A stretch of DNA of 64,000 nucleotides from Thalassia testudinum (taxonomy: Eukaryota > Streptophyta > Magnoliopsida > Alismatales > Hydrocharitaceae): NCBI GenBank assembly GCA_037157565.1, contig JAZHRO010000050.1, forward strand, positions 42,666,001-42,730,000. The letters are read 5' to 3'. The translations under genes were made by a program, and so were the position numbers. The notes beneath the pieces were generated by a model. That model worked only from the letters and a program-made list of their open reading frames with translations, did no database searches and had not been told where the DNA came from. Of the stretch, positions 1 through 10,821 are shown in pieces (position 1 is the first letter of the stretch; each line of letters begins with the position of its first letter).

Positions 1-968
1 TGTAGGGCGAGTACTAGCTACCCCACGGGCCCCGGGGTTCTGCTAGCTCACCTACACCGACTTGTTAGGCCCACTGGGCAAACCAGGGTAGTCAGGCGAG
101 GGTGCGCGGACTATGGAGGGGCAAGGCCCCTGTTTGGTTACTGTGGAGGGGTTGGACCCCTGTTACTGAGAGGGCTCTGCCCTGTACTGGTTCCATGCTG
201 TGCTTTGGGCGCACCCGTTAACGGAAACGACTGACCGCGTGCCAGTGCGGGTTAGCTACCTGTGCGTTTATCACGTGTGCCGTAGTCACCGTTACGTCTG
301 TCCGTGACCTTGAGGTGGTTGACTGAGAGTAGGATCACCACGGGGGACTCTCCCGGCCAGGAGAGCACCACGTGCTACTTCTACTCTTCGGAAAAGACTG
401 CAATCAAGATCATTCCCACGAGGAACATTCTAGATCAAGTGAAGGATCTGAGAAATAGATAAATTGTGAAACAATAGAAAGACGTAAATAAAGGAAGAAA
501 GAAAATAAAACAGCTACTATACACTTTACTGTTTCTTTAGTTTAGTTGCCACTCTACTCAGCGTTTCATTGACGTGTTACACTCGTTACTTTTCAGGACC
601 AAGTGTTGAGCAGCCAGGGTCAGCAGCTGCAGAGGATGCTGGGCCAAGTAGGGTCCAGTAGAGTTACCACTGCTCTTTTGTACCCCTTTTATTTACACTG
701 TAGTGAGCAATTTTTGTTACTCTCTGTACTTTTCTTTACTCGTAGTTCTTGTTATGTTATAAATGTTGTTCTACTGTTGTGGTGGTACATGCTGTAGTAG
801 TTCTTTTTCTTACTGTTGTATTTTGTTACTGCTAGTTATATTTCATGTTGAATGTGGTTTATTTTACTGCTCTTTTGGTTACTTCCTCGTTGGATGACTA
901 GGTCTTGGGATTAGTCGAGTCGGTCCGGTTCTCGTGTCTCGTAGGGACTCGGGAATCGGGTCGTTACA
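1..968 (-). mobile_element. Del/Tekay-like LTR (I-1), truncated by window edge
   Basis: This stretch is the reverse complement of the first ~970 bp of the solo LTR at 43347-46043, with scattered substitutions. In minus orientation the LTR begins at 968 with TGTAACGACCCG, the same start as the other copy. It is inserted into the reverse transcriptase of element A: the RT reading frame on the minus strand breaks exactly at 968/969. The expected target duplicate on the right is GGTGG (969-973); the other end is outside the window, so whether this is a solo LTR or a full element is unknown. Assignment to the Del/Tekay group rests on the TGTAAC start and LTR length only. Small ORFs here are not coding. 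Confidence 0.85.
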
Positions 969-2189
969 GGTGGTGCAAATAGGGATGGATTCACCATCTT
1001 CAGTTTTAATAACAGTTAGTCCTACCTTCTTAGGTACTATTTGGATAGGGCTTACCCATTGACTATCAGAAATTGGGTAAATGACGTCAACATCTAACCA
1101 CTTGATGATTTCCTTCTTGAGAACTTCTAGCATGTTAGGATTTAGTTGTCCTTGTGGTTGTCTAGAAGGTTTTACCCCTTCTTCGGTATAAAAATGGTGT
1201 GTGCAATATGAGGGGTTAATTCCCTTAAGGTCTGAAATGCTCCACCCGATAGCAGCTTTGTGTTCCTTTAAGACTACTATGAGCTATCTTTCTTGTTATT
1301 GGGTGAGTGATGAGTTTACAATCACAAGAAGGGTTTCTTGTTCACCTAAGAACACATATTTCAATTAATCGAGTAGAGGCTTGAGTTCTAGCATTGGTGG
1401 AGAAGGTTCAGTGATATGTTGGGAGAATGGTTCTTGGTGTGAGGTTGGTACGGGATTGTCTTGATGTTCATAGAAATCAAGTGGGATCACTGGGTTAAGG
1501 GGTACTAAAGGTCTCACAGAGGCTGTGCTCATAAGACAACCTTGTTCTAAACTTGATTCCATGTCATCTACCTCTGTGACATAATATGGTGCAGTCCCAT
1601 TTTCTTCCAAGGTTAATGCTAGTAATTCCATGTGAGAGGTTGAGTCCAAGTCCCTTAAACTGTTAGGGGTGACATGTGGAGATTAATCAGAATCACTAGA
1701 ATCTCCATGAGATATGCCTAGAAATTCTGCTGAAACTCCTCTTAATGTGACAAAATCAGGCATCCCAGGTGAATGGTCAATTGGATCAGTGTAAAGCATC
1801 CTAATGTTGGCACAGAATTCCTAATCATCATCCTCAAATTCATAATCTATTCTGTCACAATCAAAGTTCTTGGTTTCCTGAAAAATATCCATCCTTAATT
1901 TTTAATCTCCCATGGCTTTTTCCATACATCCAGTTGCACAATCAATGTTTGTCGTGGCAATTGGCAAGAATGAATGACCTAGAATTATAGGATATTCCTT
2001 CAAAATAGCTAGGACTTCCATGTCTAGCACAAAAAAGTCTGCAAGGAAACAAAATCCATTAACCTTAACAATCACATTTTCTATTATTCCCCTTAGCATT
2101 TTGACCGTTTGATCAACTACTTGGATTGTAATAGAAGTTGATTTTAATTCCCTAAATTGAAATCGATCATATATTGCAGTGGGGTCAAG
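969..2189 (-). pseudogene. Element A pol fragment: RT N-terminus, linker and protease C-terminus (Athila-like)
   Basis: Minus-strand remnant of a Ty3-gypsy polyprotein. Reading from 2189 down: the C-terminal half of a retroviral-type aspartic protease (roughly 2189-1900, including the ILGHSFLP motif that matches ILGRPFLA of element E), an acidic linker (1649-1365, ending LELKPLLD, as in E), then the N-terminal RT with the motif KWLDVDVIYPISDSQWVSP near 1090, directly comparable to [19 protein letters not shown] in E. Several frameshifts and stops separate the pieces. The right boundary is the insertion point of element B, inside the protease; the left boundary is LTR I-1. The missing protease and gag part resumes at 22071. 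It is dead. Confidence 0.85.
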
Positions 2190-3205
2190 TGATGAGCGAG
2201 ATTTTAACACGAGAAAGATTGAGTTAAAAATCCATTGTTGTAGTTGCATAAAAATCTGCTATCAAATAAATTTTACCGAAACTCTAGTGAGTCCCGTGTC
2301 GAACATAGGGAGGCTACGTTTGATTAAAATTCGCGTTTATTTTTATAAAGCAAAATAGTTGGTTGAAATTAATCTACGTGAACTAAACTACTTAAGGAAT
2401 AAACAATAGAAGAAAGAGAGAGAATAATACAAAGAAAGACAAAACATATAGAGAGAAAGAATAAATATTTCATAACCATCGAACCATATTCATTACATCT
2501 ACATGCATAATTAAAACTACAATAGAAAGCAGTAAAAAGATAGGGATGAGAAAATCATCCTCGATGACCGCTTAGAGGGCGAGCCATGTTGACAGAGCAC
2601 CCAAAAGATGGAGATGAGAGGTTGGATGAGGAAGAACCAAGCCATTGGATCACGGATCCGATGGCTGAGATTAGTTGATTAGATGAAGGAGAAGTGCTGT
2701 GGGCGTGCTTGGGCAATTTAGACAACTGGGATGGCACCACGTGGCCCCATCCTGGCCGTCCATCTTCAAATGCTCGCAGATGGTGCCACGGATGTCGGAT
2801 TGGATCGATTCTCATGCCATTGGTCTGCAATCGTCGATCTGAGCCCATCTGTGCATTCAAATTCTTCATATTTTGTTTGAATTTTCACCACCTTGCTCTT
2901 TGACCTCTGATCTTCCTTAGACTGCATCTGATGCTATGGAGGTCTGATCAAGGTGATCTCAGAGGCATTGGACTCTGACCATTGCCCTATTCAAATCCGT
3001 ACGGTTGGATCTTCAATCTGATGCCTCGAAATGATGCTGTCCTGTCCTCTGGCCATAGAAAGAGGCGAATTAATATATAATTTGTAGAAATTAATCTAAA
3101 TGCATCATGATGCATATTATGAAATATTTATATTGCATGATGCTTCTATGACCCTAGGAACATACATAAATAAACATTTTAGGCCAATTAGATGTGTACA
3201 CATCA
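2190..3205 (-). repeat. 3' LTR of element B (with internal deletion)
   Basis: Aligned with the right LTR (20228-22070) at both ends, but only 1016 bp instead of 1843 bp. About 827 bp is missing at around 2632, where the sequence jumps from the block next to the transcribed end to the block holding the ATTGGATCACGG motif. The missing part includes the TATA box present in the other copy, so this LTR is unlikely to act as a promoter. Confidence 0.8.
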
Positions 3206-3217
3206 CACCCCCATGCC
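3206..3217 (-). promoter_or_regulatory. Polypurine tract of element B
   Basis: On the minus strand this reads AGGCATGGGGGTG immediately before the LTR start. The same motif stands next to the 3' LTRs of C, D and E, which fixes the orientation of B. Confidence 0.75.
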
Positions 3218-4664
3218 TATCTTTTGCTAGTCCCTAGAAAAAGTACAGGCTATTTATAAAAAAATTAGGGTCAAATTACTTAGGCAATAGTTATTTCTTA
3301 GCAATAAGAAATTTCTACTAAAGACTTGAACTACAGAGGCTCAACAACGTCGGAGTGTCTATCAAAGTGCAGACCGCCCCAAGCCCTCACCTTATTCAAA
3401 AGCAAATACATTTTTTTCTTTTTCTTCTTTTCTTTTCTTTTTTTTGAATTTTTGAGTTTAGAGTTTCGAGGAAGCTTTCTACGACTACCCAACCCACCCA
3501 AGACTTGAAAAGAACTCTAAGTTCTAAGCATCTTTTTGTGAAACTATGAGAGACAACTCACTAATCGACAATCAAAATAGACTTCAAGTTCTACACCCCC
3601 AAGTGACCTTAAAAAGAAATTCTTCCTAAAGGTGTATCTGTTTGATTGGTAACTTTCTCCCTACCTTTATTTTTTTGCGGGGTCAACACAAGGGCAAACC
3701 CAATGTATATGTCCCTGGCTTATTCTGCTTCCTCGCTTCTTCCTAAGTTTTTAGGAATTAACTGTGCATTTTATGAGCTAGGTTTTGGACAACTGGTTAA
3801 TGGGCTATTACCCACGCCAACTTGCCAGCCATACTCATGCGGTGAAGTGTGGTTTATATATTTTTTTCTCCTTTTCTATTTTCTTCTTTTTTTTGAGAAG
3901 GTGGCTTCCCTGATCTAAGATTTACCTAAAAGCAGTTGAAAGATAATGGTATGTAGCTGAGCTCTGAACAACCAGCTAATGGACTATTACCCATGACAAC
4001 TTACCAGCCATACTACCCTAGAAAGTTCATTAGCAACACAATTTCCACTAAAACCACTGAAAAATGAGTCAGTGCAAATAGCGTGCAGATGCTTAGGCTA
4101 TAAATCCCCTCAAATCAGAAGATAGGTTGATAAGTCATGTACTAATCACCCCAACTTATTTAACCAATTAGAAATGAAGTTTCGAATGGCTAGAACTTGA
4201 GAAACAAGTCCACATTTTAGTGGATACCCGAGCTAATTAAGCCTGAAGACTTGAAGAGTCTAATTGTTCAGGTCCTATTGTGTTCTTTTCCTAAAGTTGA
4301 AAAATTCTAATGCCCAAGTTCTCTTTTCCTAATTCATTATTTTTATCTTTTTTTAATTTTTTAATTTTTTTATATATAAAGAGAAAATAAAAAGAATCTG
4401 TAGAGCTAAAAAAAAATTCAAAAATGAGTATCCACCCCCCGTGCCTATCTAATGCAATGTCCTTGCTATATTAGAAAGACATGAAACAGAGTGGTGTAGA
4501 GAAGAAAGTACCTGAATTTTGTGATTAACCGGTTAGCTTCGAGATGAAAAGAGACTATATAAGTGCTGAGTTTAGTGCTTTTAGTTAGGCACACTATACA
4601 AACAAGGGGAAGAAATACAAGAATCAAAATAGCAGGTGAGGATCTGGAGACAAAGATTAATCAT
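3218..4664 (-). other. 3' untranslated region of element B
   Basis: AT-rich sequence with no supported ORF. It is bounded by two copies of the GGCATGGGGG-type motif (minus strand): one at the LTR edge and one at about 4433-4446 (there GGCACGGGGGG) with a degraded GGACATTG box beside it. This is the same layout as the 3' UTRs of C, D and E. Element C is inserted at 4664/4665. Confidence 0.6.
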
Positions 4665-6445
4665 TGAAACGTCGGTTTGGATTTGATGACCGGGTTTTGG
4701 TTTTGTTATAACGTTGTAGTAAAGCCGGTTATTACCAACATTTCAAATATAAATTTTTTACTCGGAAAATAAAAGAGTTCCCGAGGTCGAACTCAGGGAG
4801 CAAGTTGTATTCTAGAGATATACATGTTTCTTTTACAAAATAAAGAAAGAGAGAGGGAAAGAATTTGTTGTTCTCTTTGTTTTCTCCTCGTGATGTTCTT
4901 CTTTCTTTCTTCAGATCTCCTTCTTCTTCTTCTTCGTTCTGGTTTCTGTCTTGGTCTCTCTTCTTCTTTTCTTCCTTATGGCTGCAGAGCTTCTTCCTTC
5001 AGCTACTAAGTCTTCCTTTCTTCTTCTTCTGCTTTGGCCGTTGCTCTTCTTTTCTTTCTTTCTTCAGTCTGCCTTCTTTCCTGCTCTGGCTGCTGACCTT
5101 CCGTCGTCTGACCCGGTGCTTCGACGACTTAACTATGCATTTGCTACAGTGCAGCTCCTTCTTCTTCCGCGGGTCTTCTTCTTCGCCTGCACCTGCACAC
5201 TTCAGAGTTTTTCGTCAGAGGCAAAACCTAGTCTACCCTCCCCCCCCCGCGTCTCTCTTTCTCTCTGAAACCACTCTTGGGAAAGCTCTCCCAGAGCTAC
5301 CGGGTAACCGGGTTCGGATCAGGCCCGGGTCCAGGCCCACCGGCGTGCGTGGTGGGCGAGGAGTGCAGGTCAGTCGAGTCGGGTCGGGTCGGTTCGGGTC
5401 AGGTCCGCGGGGCGTGAGCGCGGACGAGACCGGGTAACCGGGCGGGTGAAGGGGACCTCACCCCGTGTACTGAGGCAGTAAGGCTACTGCACTTTTGCAT
5501 CTTATGTCGCTGCGGCTCTTCAGGAGTTTCCGAGGTGGGACTAAACGACCCACCTCAATTGCGCGCCCGCAGCGGGGAATTCAGTAGGAGATGGCAGCGT
5601 CACGCGGAGTTTTCTTCCTCAGCTGCGAACCTGGTGTTTTGCCAAAACTCCTCGCAAGGCCTGGGAGTGAATCTGGGCTTGGCGCTGAGCGTGGCGCGCC
5701 TGTAGCTGCAGGCGGAAGCAGGTCCTCCTGCACGGCAATGGCGGCGGAGGTCGGGTGGCCTGTCCACAAGAAAACGGCCTCTCGGCCTAATCAGAGAGTG
5801 CCAGGAGCTTCGCCAGGGTGCGGCGAAGCTCGTGTGGGTGGTGGCGAGGCGCGGGGCGGCGTGCGAGGGCTGCCCTAGGTCGGACTGTGGGTCGGAGGAT
5901 GGGTCTGTTCGGTGGAGTTGCAGAGGGTGATGTGGGGGAAGTGGTAGGGCGGAGATTGATCAGGGTGAGGAGGCGGAGGTCCTGCGGTGGTTGGCGAGCC
6001 GTGTGGGTCGCTGAGGTGATGGGAGCGGCTCGCCGGAGGGTGGTCGGAGACGAAGGGGGTGAAGGTGGTCAGGGTCGGTCGAGGGCTTAAGTGAATAAAT
6101 TGAAAGCGGGGAAAGAAAGAGGAGAAGAAGGGGAGTAGCTCTAGCTTACTTGCAGGGACGAAAGGGGAGGAACAGGGCGACAGTCGTATCGACTGTCGTC
6201 GGAGAAGACGATGCTCAGGGAAAGGGGCGGCGGCGAGCAGAAAGTCGGAGAGGCGCCAGCTGGGTGCGGCGTGGCGCGGGAAGAGCGGGGGAGGAAGTCT
6301 CTGCTGCTGGTATTGCGGCAGAGCGAAGAGGTGGAGGGGGAGGAAACCGCCGGAGCTGGTGAGCGTCTGCCGGAGGAAGAAGAGAAGAAAGTTGGGGATT
6401 TTCTCCGGCAGATCCAGGCTGACCTGGTCGGTGGAGCAGCGGGGG

Positions 6446-6455
6446 GTATTTATAG
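6446..6455 (-). promoter_or_regulatory. TATA box in the left LTR of C
   Basis: Minus strand CTATAAATAC, with the U3 inverted repeats upstream. The same element is at 13644-13653 in the 5' LTR, where it would drive transcription of C. Confidence 0.7.
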
Positions 6456-6526
6456 GGATCAAACAGGGAGGAAGGCGGAGGGAGACGACTTGTCTCCCTC
6501 GCCGGAGGATGGCCGGAAGCAAGAAC

Positions 6527-6690
6527 CCATACCGTCCGTGCGTTCGCACGGCCGGTATGGTGGGTTATAACGACCAGGGGGGTGTCCCTGCGACGGCTGA
6601 CGACGCAGGGCACCCCCGGTTCACTTGCCAGGTCCCCCACCTCACCCTGCGCGGCGCCATGCTCCGCGCAAGGTCGCCGGAGCATGGTGC
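6527..6690. repeat. Array of three inverted repeats in the U3 of C
   Basis: Three hairpin-forming inverted repeats lie end to end upstream of the TATA box. IR1: 6527-6542 with 6545-6560, 16-bp arms, one mismatch, centred on TGCGTTCGCA. IR2: 6577-6592 with 6604-6617 (one or two bulged bases). IR3: 6654-6666 with 6678-6690, 13-bp arms, one mismatch. All recur in the other LTR about 7.2 kb downstream. Comparable arrays are present in LTRs F, G and H. Confidence 0.85.
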
Positions 6691-7379
6691 TGGCAGGTTT
6701 TGCAGGAGGGACCTGATTGCAAAGAACGAAGGAGAGTTAGGGGCCAAAATGCGAGGGTTCAAAAGTTGAGGGCCAAAGAGTAAATATATGAGGACCAAAG
6801 TGTAAAGTCGGTCAAGGAGGTTTCTTCTTAGGCTCAAGTTTTTATACATGACTAATTAGGACCTAAGGAATCTGATGGTGAATTTCATTTTCATATTAAA
6901 CCTTGTTTGACCGGTCAATTTGCGCAAAAACCCAAATCAAGTTATTAATTGGGCATGGTTCTCAATGTAGGTCAAAATGGGTTCTAAAGGCCAAATTGAA
7001 GGTTCTAAACCCTAGAGATTATTTTTCTATGAATTTTAGAGGGTTTATTCTATTTTTACTTTGCCTCGAACCTCGTGAATTGAAGTGGGTTGTTTTAGGG
7101 TTACAGATTATCATTTAGTTTCTTGGAAGTGCTGTAGCCCTTGCTAGATCATCTCATCCCACTTTTATTCTTATTAAGCTGCTTTGACCTATGTTTGGGC
7201 CCTGAATTACCCTGTATGCAGATTATACTGGTAAAATTGCACTTTTACCCCTTATGACTTGTTTCCTTCTCAAACTCAAAATTCTCTGAGTTAAGCCTTT
7301 CCTTGAGATATGTAGGAGCTTTTATCCTTTGTATTAGGTCAAAATGAGCTAGTTATGGCTCATGATGAGGTTCTCATCA

Positions 7380-7391
7380 TACCCCCATGCC
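7380..7391 (-). promoter_or_regulatory. Polypurine tract of element C
   Basis: Minus strand AGGCATGGGGGTA immediately next to the 3' LTR, the presumed plus-strand primer. Confidence 0.85.
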
Positions 7392-8934
7392 TAGCTTTTG
7401 CTAGTCCCTTAGCAAAAACTTAAGGTTTCAACCCTTGTTCTAGACCATGAAGTTTTTAATAGTTTTAGATAAGTGCCTTTTTTATTTGAGCATAGATTAG
7501 GTTAGAATGCTGACCATAGGCCTAAAAGGTACTCTAGTACCAATCAAGATCCAAATCTGTCTAGCCTTAGCCTCAGTCTTTTAGCAAAGGTTTTTAAGGC
7601 CCACAAGAACTAACCTAAGGTTTATTGGACTTCGTGGTTAAAGCACCCGTGCTTGAAATGATTTTAGCCCTGGCTCAGTTCGCAGTGCGTTTTGTAAGAG
7701 AGAGATAGAAAGTTTTTCTGTTTGAAGAGTTTTCTCTCCCTTTTTCTTTTTAGTTCTAGCCTAGGATTGGCTTTTCAACACGGTCTGTATCAGATTCCTT
7801 GCTCCCATCATCAATCCTCAAGGGTTCCTGGCGATCGATGCTTCGAGATAGCACCACCCATGGCAACCCCCGGAACCCTGGCGATTGAGATTTCGAGATA
7901 ATCCCATCCATGGTATTCCGTGGCTGAATCCAGACCCTGGCAATTGACACTTCGAGATAATGCCATCCATGGAATCTGAACCAGCAGAGTGCTTACATGC
8001 CCCCAGTAGGATATGTAAATATCCTAAGAGACAAGCACCGAGGAGATGATATTTTGTTACGCATCTTCGAGGGGATTTCCTGCCTCTCTGCGCTGGGAAC
8101 TCGTCCAAATCAACTTGTGTTGATCGGCCGCTCCTATTCTAGGTGTTCTTTTCAGATTTTTGCGACGCTTCTGCGTGATTCTGATTTTTACGCTTACTGA
8201 ACCAGGCTGTGTGTGAGATTAGGGTGCTTAGGTTACTGAGTCCCGTAAACCAAAAATTAGTTAACGAGGCCGAATACTCCCTAAGCCTTAGACCTAATAC
8301 TTCAGCTTTTCATTTTCCTCAACCTCTTGAGGAGTGTCCAGATCTTAATGGGTACTAAGAGTCTATTCAAGAATGCCTAAGGTTTGCATTCTTACTAATC
8401 TCATTATGCACTTTTCAGTTATTTTCTTGAATGAGGTCTAGAACTTAGGCTAATTCCTTAGTTCCTTACTAATGACTATCACCTTTTTCTCATAATTTTG
8501 TGCTCCTTTTTTCCTTTTGTTTCTTTTCTCCTTCTTCTTCACAAAATTTCCTTCTCCTCTTTTCCTCTTATTCTTTTTCGAAAAAAAAAAATTTTAATTT
8601 TTATGATATTTTTGGCATATGTGAATTTTTTGTTTGAAACCTTTTCTTACAAGTTTTTGCACTTTCCTACCCCCCCATGCCTAAGATTTGCAATGTCCTC
8701 ATTGTAACCTAGGGGTTTTTATTCAACTAAGTTCATACATTAGGATAGCTGTTTTGATGAGTGAATGGGTCGGGGTGACTGTTGCGGACGATTTCTAATC
8801 TCAGATGCAAGCACCTGAGGTGGAGTCGGCTGTCCTAAAGTGTGAACTTCAAGTGCAAAAAGCTGTCAGAACAAGTTTCAGGTTTTCAAAGAGAATGACG
8901 GGCTGCCTCCCGTTGAGCGCTAAATTTGATGCCT
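7392..8934 (-). other. 3' UTR of element C with the shared repeat cassette
   Basis: No coding potential. Read on the minus strand, it parallels the 3' UTRs of D and E throughout: an AATGAGGACATTG box and a second GGCATGGGGG motif at about 8669-8703, a GTTGAGGAA...GGTTTAC block, then a CTCCTCGGTGCTTGTCTCTT block (about 8030-8050), and three copies of TATCTCGAAG (7950-7959; 7891-7900 with one mismatch; 7841-7850). The copies are spaced 59 and 50 bp, matching 59 and 51 bp in D and E. This conservation contrasts with the complete lack of homology in the coding part. Confidence 0.85.
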
Positions 8935-10821
8935 TCAGCCAAGCGGGAAATGCGATGAAGAGGGGATGGTCAAATCAGCGGAGTTTTGTACGACAAGCAC
9001 CTTGATTAAGAGCCTGGTTGGTCCAACCAGGTGCTTGTTCAGATCAACAGGCTGATGATGCAGCCCAAACCCAATCAATCTGGTGGGTTGATAGATGTGG
9101 ATAAAAAAGTGTGGAACCCACCATAAACTATGAAGCTCAGATAGATGTGGAAGTGTAAACACAGGGTTTGGCTGAGTCGAATCAGCCTGGTCAGAGTAGG
9201 GATCCGTAGAATAATCAATGAATGACGCGGAAACCCTACAGGGGTGATCAGAGAATGATAGAGCATGGTATGTAGTCTGATCAATGTTCGAAACCCGATG
9301 TGGAAATGCAATCGGCTTGGTGAGAGGTGAATCTGAATAGAAATTGAGTCCGGTTGCGAGTCGGGGTTTGGAAGAGGTTTTGATCCGTTCTGTGTGTGCG
9401 GATGAGGTGGCCATTGTGTACGAGGGCTCTTCTAGAAACAGATGATAGGTGATTTTCTGTAGAGAGTCCTCTGGGTAACTATCAAATGCCGGAAGAGTTT
9501 TTGTAGGATGAAAGGAATCGGATTCGAGAAAAAAATTGGATTCTTGGTTGCAATCACTCTTGGCATTTTCTGTTTTTGGTTCCTGAGGATCGAAAAGGAA
9601 TGATTCTGTGTTATCAGTGATCTCGGGAATCAGGACCTCAGAGTCGGAGTTAGAGTCATGAGAACTGAGGTCGTAGATAGGCCTGGCGTGTTCAGGAAGG
9701 GGAATCTCTCCGCAATTATAGTCAGATTTGAAATTGTCGGAGAGTTGGCGAAAATGAGATTCATGATCATGAATTCCACCACAACAAAAATCATCAGATG
9801 TGGAATCAGCAGCCTGACTGGGTTCTAGCCTATATGTCAATTCTGGGCTCAAAAAGATGTTCTGTTCAAGCTCTAAGCTGGTAGGATAGACCCCATTAAA
9901 ACCTTGCTCATCCAACTCCTCAGTTTCTGTATCATAAATTGGCATGTTTTCTGAAAAATCGATCAGATTTCCTGAGGATGTTGGAGAGGGATATTCATTA
10001 AATAGAGGCCCGGAATCATATTCTGTAAAAATTTGATCTTTCTCATAAAGGGCCTCATAATCTTCCCAATAAGTTTCAGATCTAGGTTCTAGGCTTAGGA
10101 TGTGGGTAGAATTATTAGAACCTAAGTCCGAATAACCTTCGAGGGTCACCTTATCAAAACAAGGGGTGGAATTTATACCCTCCAGAGGTTCAATTCTAAT
10201 CTTGTTATTGCAGGAGTCTTGGAGTTCTAAGCTTGGTGATTCATGGCCTAGGGTTGGCTTAGCATTGTGTTCTCCTGCAATATCCCAACCTAATTCAACA
10301 TTGTCTTCTATCTGGGTTGGGATTTTACAACCACTTTGTGCCTCAATCCCGAGATCTGGGAAACTGAATTGTTCCTTAATACTGTTCCAAGATGGTTCAT
10401 CCTCTGTTTCTGGTATATACGGGTATTTCTGGTTTATAATTTGTTCTACAGATTTCATCATTTCTACCCGTTTTATAAGGGCATCTTGGTGTTGTTCCCA
10501 AAGTACAGGATTTGTCAAGCATTGAAGGTATTCAGATTGGTGTAATTTTTCCATCTCAATGTATCCTGTCATGAGCATATCTCGGGTTGATCCTTTTGAA
10601 ATTTCAGTCAATAGAATTTGGGCACAGTTTATGATGAAAGCTGTGGTTGTTGGAACATCAACCTGAATGTTTCCTATTGGTGTTGAGGTTTTTTCTTCTT
10701 TTTCATAGAATTTTATGGCATCCTCGATCATTTTATCTTTCATAGATCTCCGATATTCAGGTTTCTTGAATGGTAGTCTTAGGTGGTTTGGCTGCATATT
10801 TGGATTAGGCGGTGGAATCAA
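8935..10821 (-). CDS. Unrecognised 628-aa acidic protein of element C
   Basis: Single long open frame in the interior of C, started at the first in-frame ATG (10821). I do not recognise a family. The N-terminal ~150 residues look folded, with basic and helical stretches (PFKKPEYRRSMKDKMIEDA near 18-36) followed by hydrophobic helices. Residues ~150-500 are rich in D, E, S, N and T and probably disordered. The C-terminal ~130 residues are rich in H, P, S and aromatic residues. There is no CCHC knuckle, no D-[ST]-G protease motif, no DD RT box and no DDE integrase triad. It occupies the gag position relative to PBS and PPT, so it could be a highly diverged gag-like protein or a captured sequence. 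The ORF is intact in an element whose LTRs are ~99.5% identical. Confidence 0.55.
   Translation of the reverse strand: MIPPPNPNMQPNHLRLPFKKPEYRRSMKDKMIEDAIKFYEKEEKTSTPIGNIQVDVPTTTAFIINCAQILLTEISKGSTRDMLMTGYIEMEKLHQSEYLQCLTNPVLWEQHQDALIKRVEMMKSVEQIINQKYPYIPETEDEPSWNSIKEQFSFPDLGIEAQSGCKIPTQIEDNVELGWDIAGEHNAKPTLGHESPSLELQDSCNNKIRIEPLEGINSTPCFDKVTLEGYSDLGSNNSTHILSLEPRSETYWEDYEALYEKDQIFTEYDSGPLFNEYPSPTSSGNLIDFSENMPIYDTETEELDEQGFNGVYPTSLELEQNIFLSPELTYRLEPSQAADSTSDDFCCGGIHDHESHFRQLSDNFKSDYNCGEIPLPEHARPIYDLSSHDSNSDSEVLIPEITDNTESFLFDPQEPKTENAKSDCNQESNFFLESDSFHPTKTLPAFDSYPEDSLQKITYHLFLEEPSYTMATSSAHTERIKTSSKPRLATGLNFYSDSPLTKPIAFPHRVSNIDQTTYHALSFSDHPCRVSASFIDYSTDPYSDQADSTQPNPVFTLPHLSELHSLWWVPHFFIHIYQPTRLIGFGLHHQPVDLNKHLVGPTRLLIKVLVVQNSADLTIPSSSHFPLG

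Larger units (their letters stand above)
4665..7379 (-). repeat. 3' LTR of element C
   Basis: Near-identical to 11862-14577. Minus orientation: U3 starts at 7379 (TGATGAGAACCTCATCATGA) and U5 ends at 4665. Near the U5 end is the motif CTCCCTGAGTTCGACCTCGG (minus strand, about 4775-4800), shared in weaker form by the other LTRs here. A polypyrimidine block (4870-5080, plus strand) and a GC-rich core (5280-6700) produce many long but spurious ORFs. Confidence 0.92.

Noticed and set aside
4865..5437. 190-aa plus-strand ORF rich in S, F and L (and copies near 12062 and 17051)
   Set aside because: Product of a TTC-rich polypyrimidine tract in LTRs C and F; low complexity, on the strand opposite to element transcription.
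5875..6549. 224-aa minus-strand ORF, repeated at 13073-13747
   Set aside because: Entirely inside the GC-rich C LTR; its identical twin is explained by LTR duplication. It spans the promoter and TATA box, and no domain is visible.
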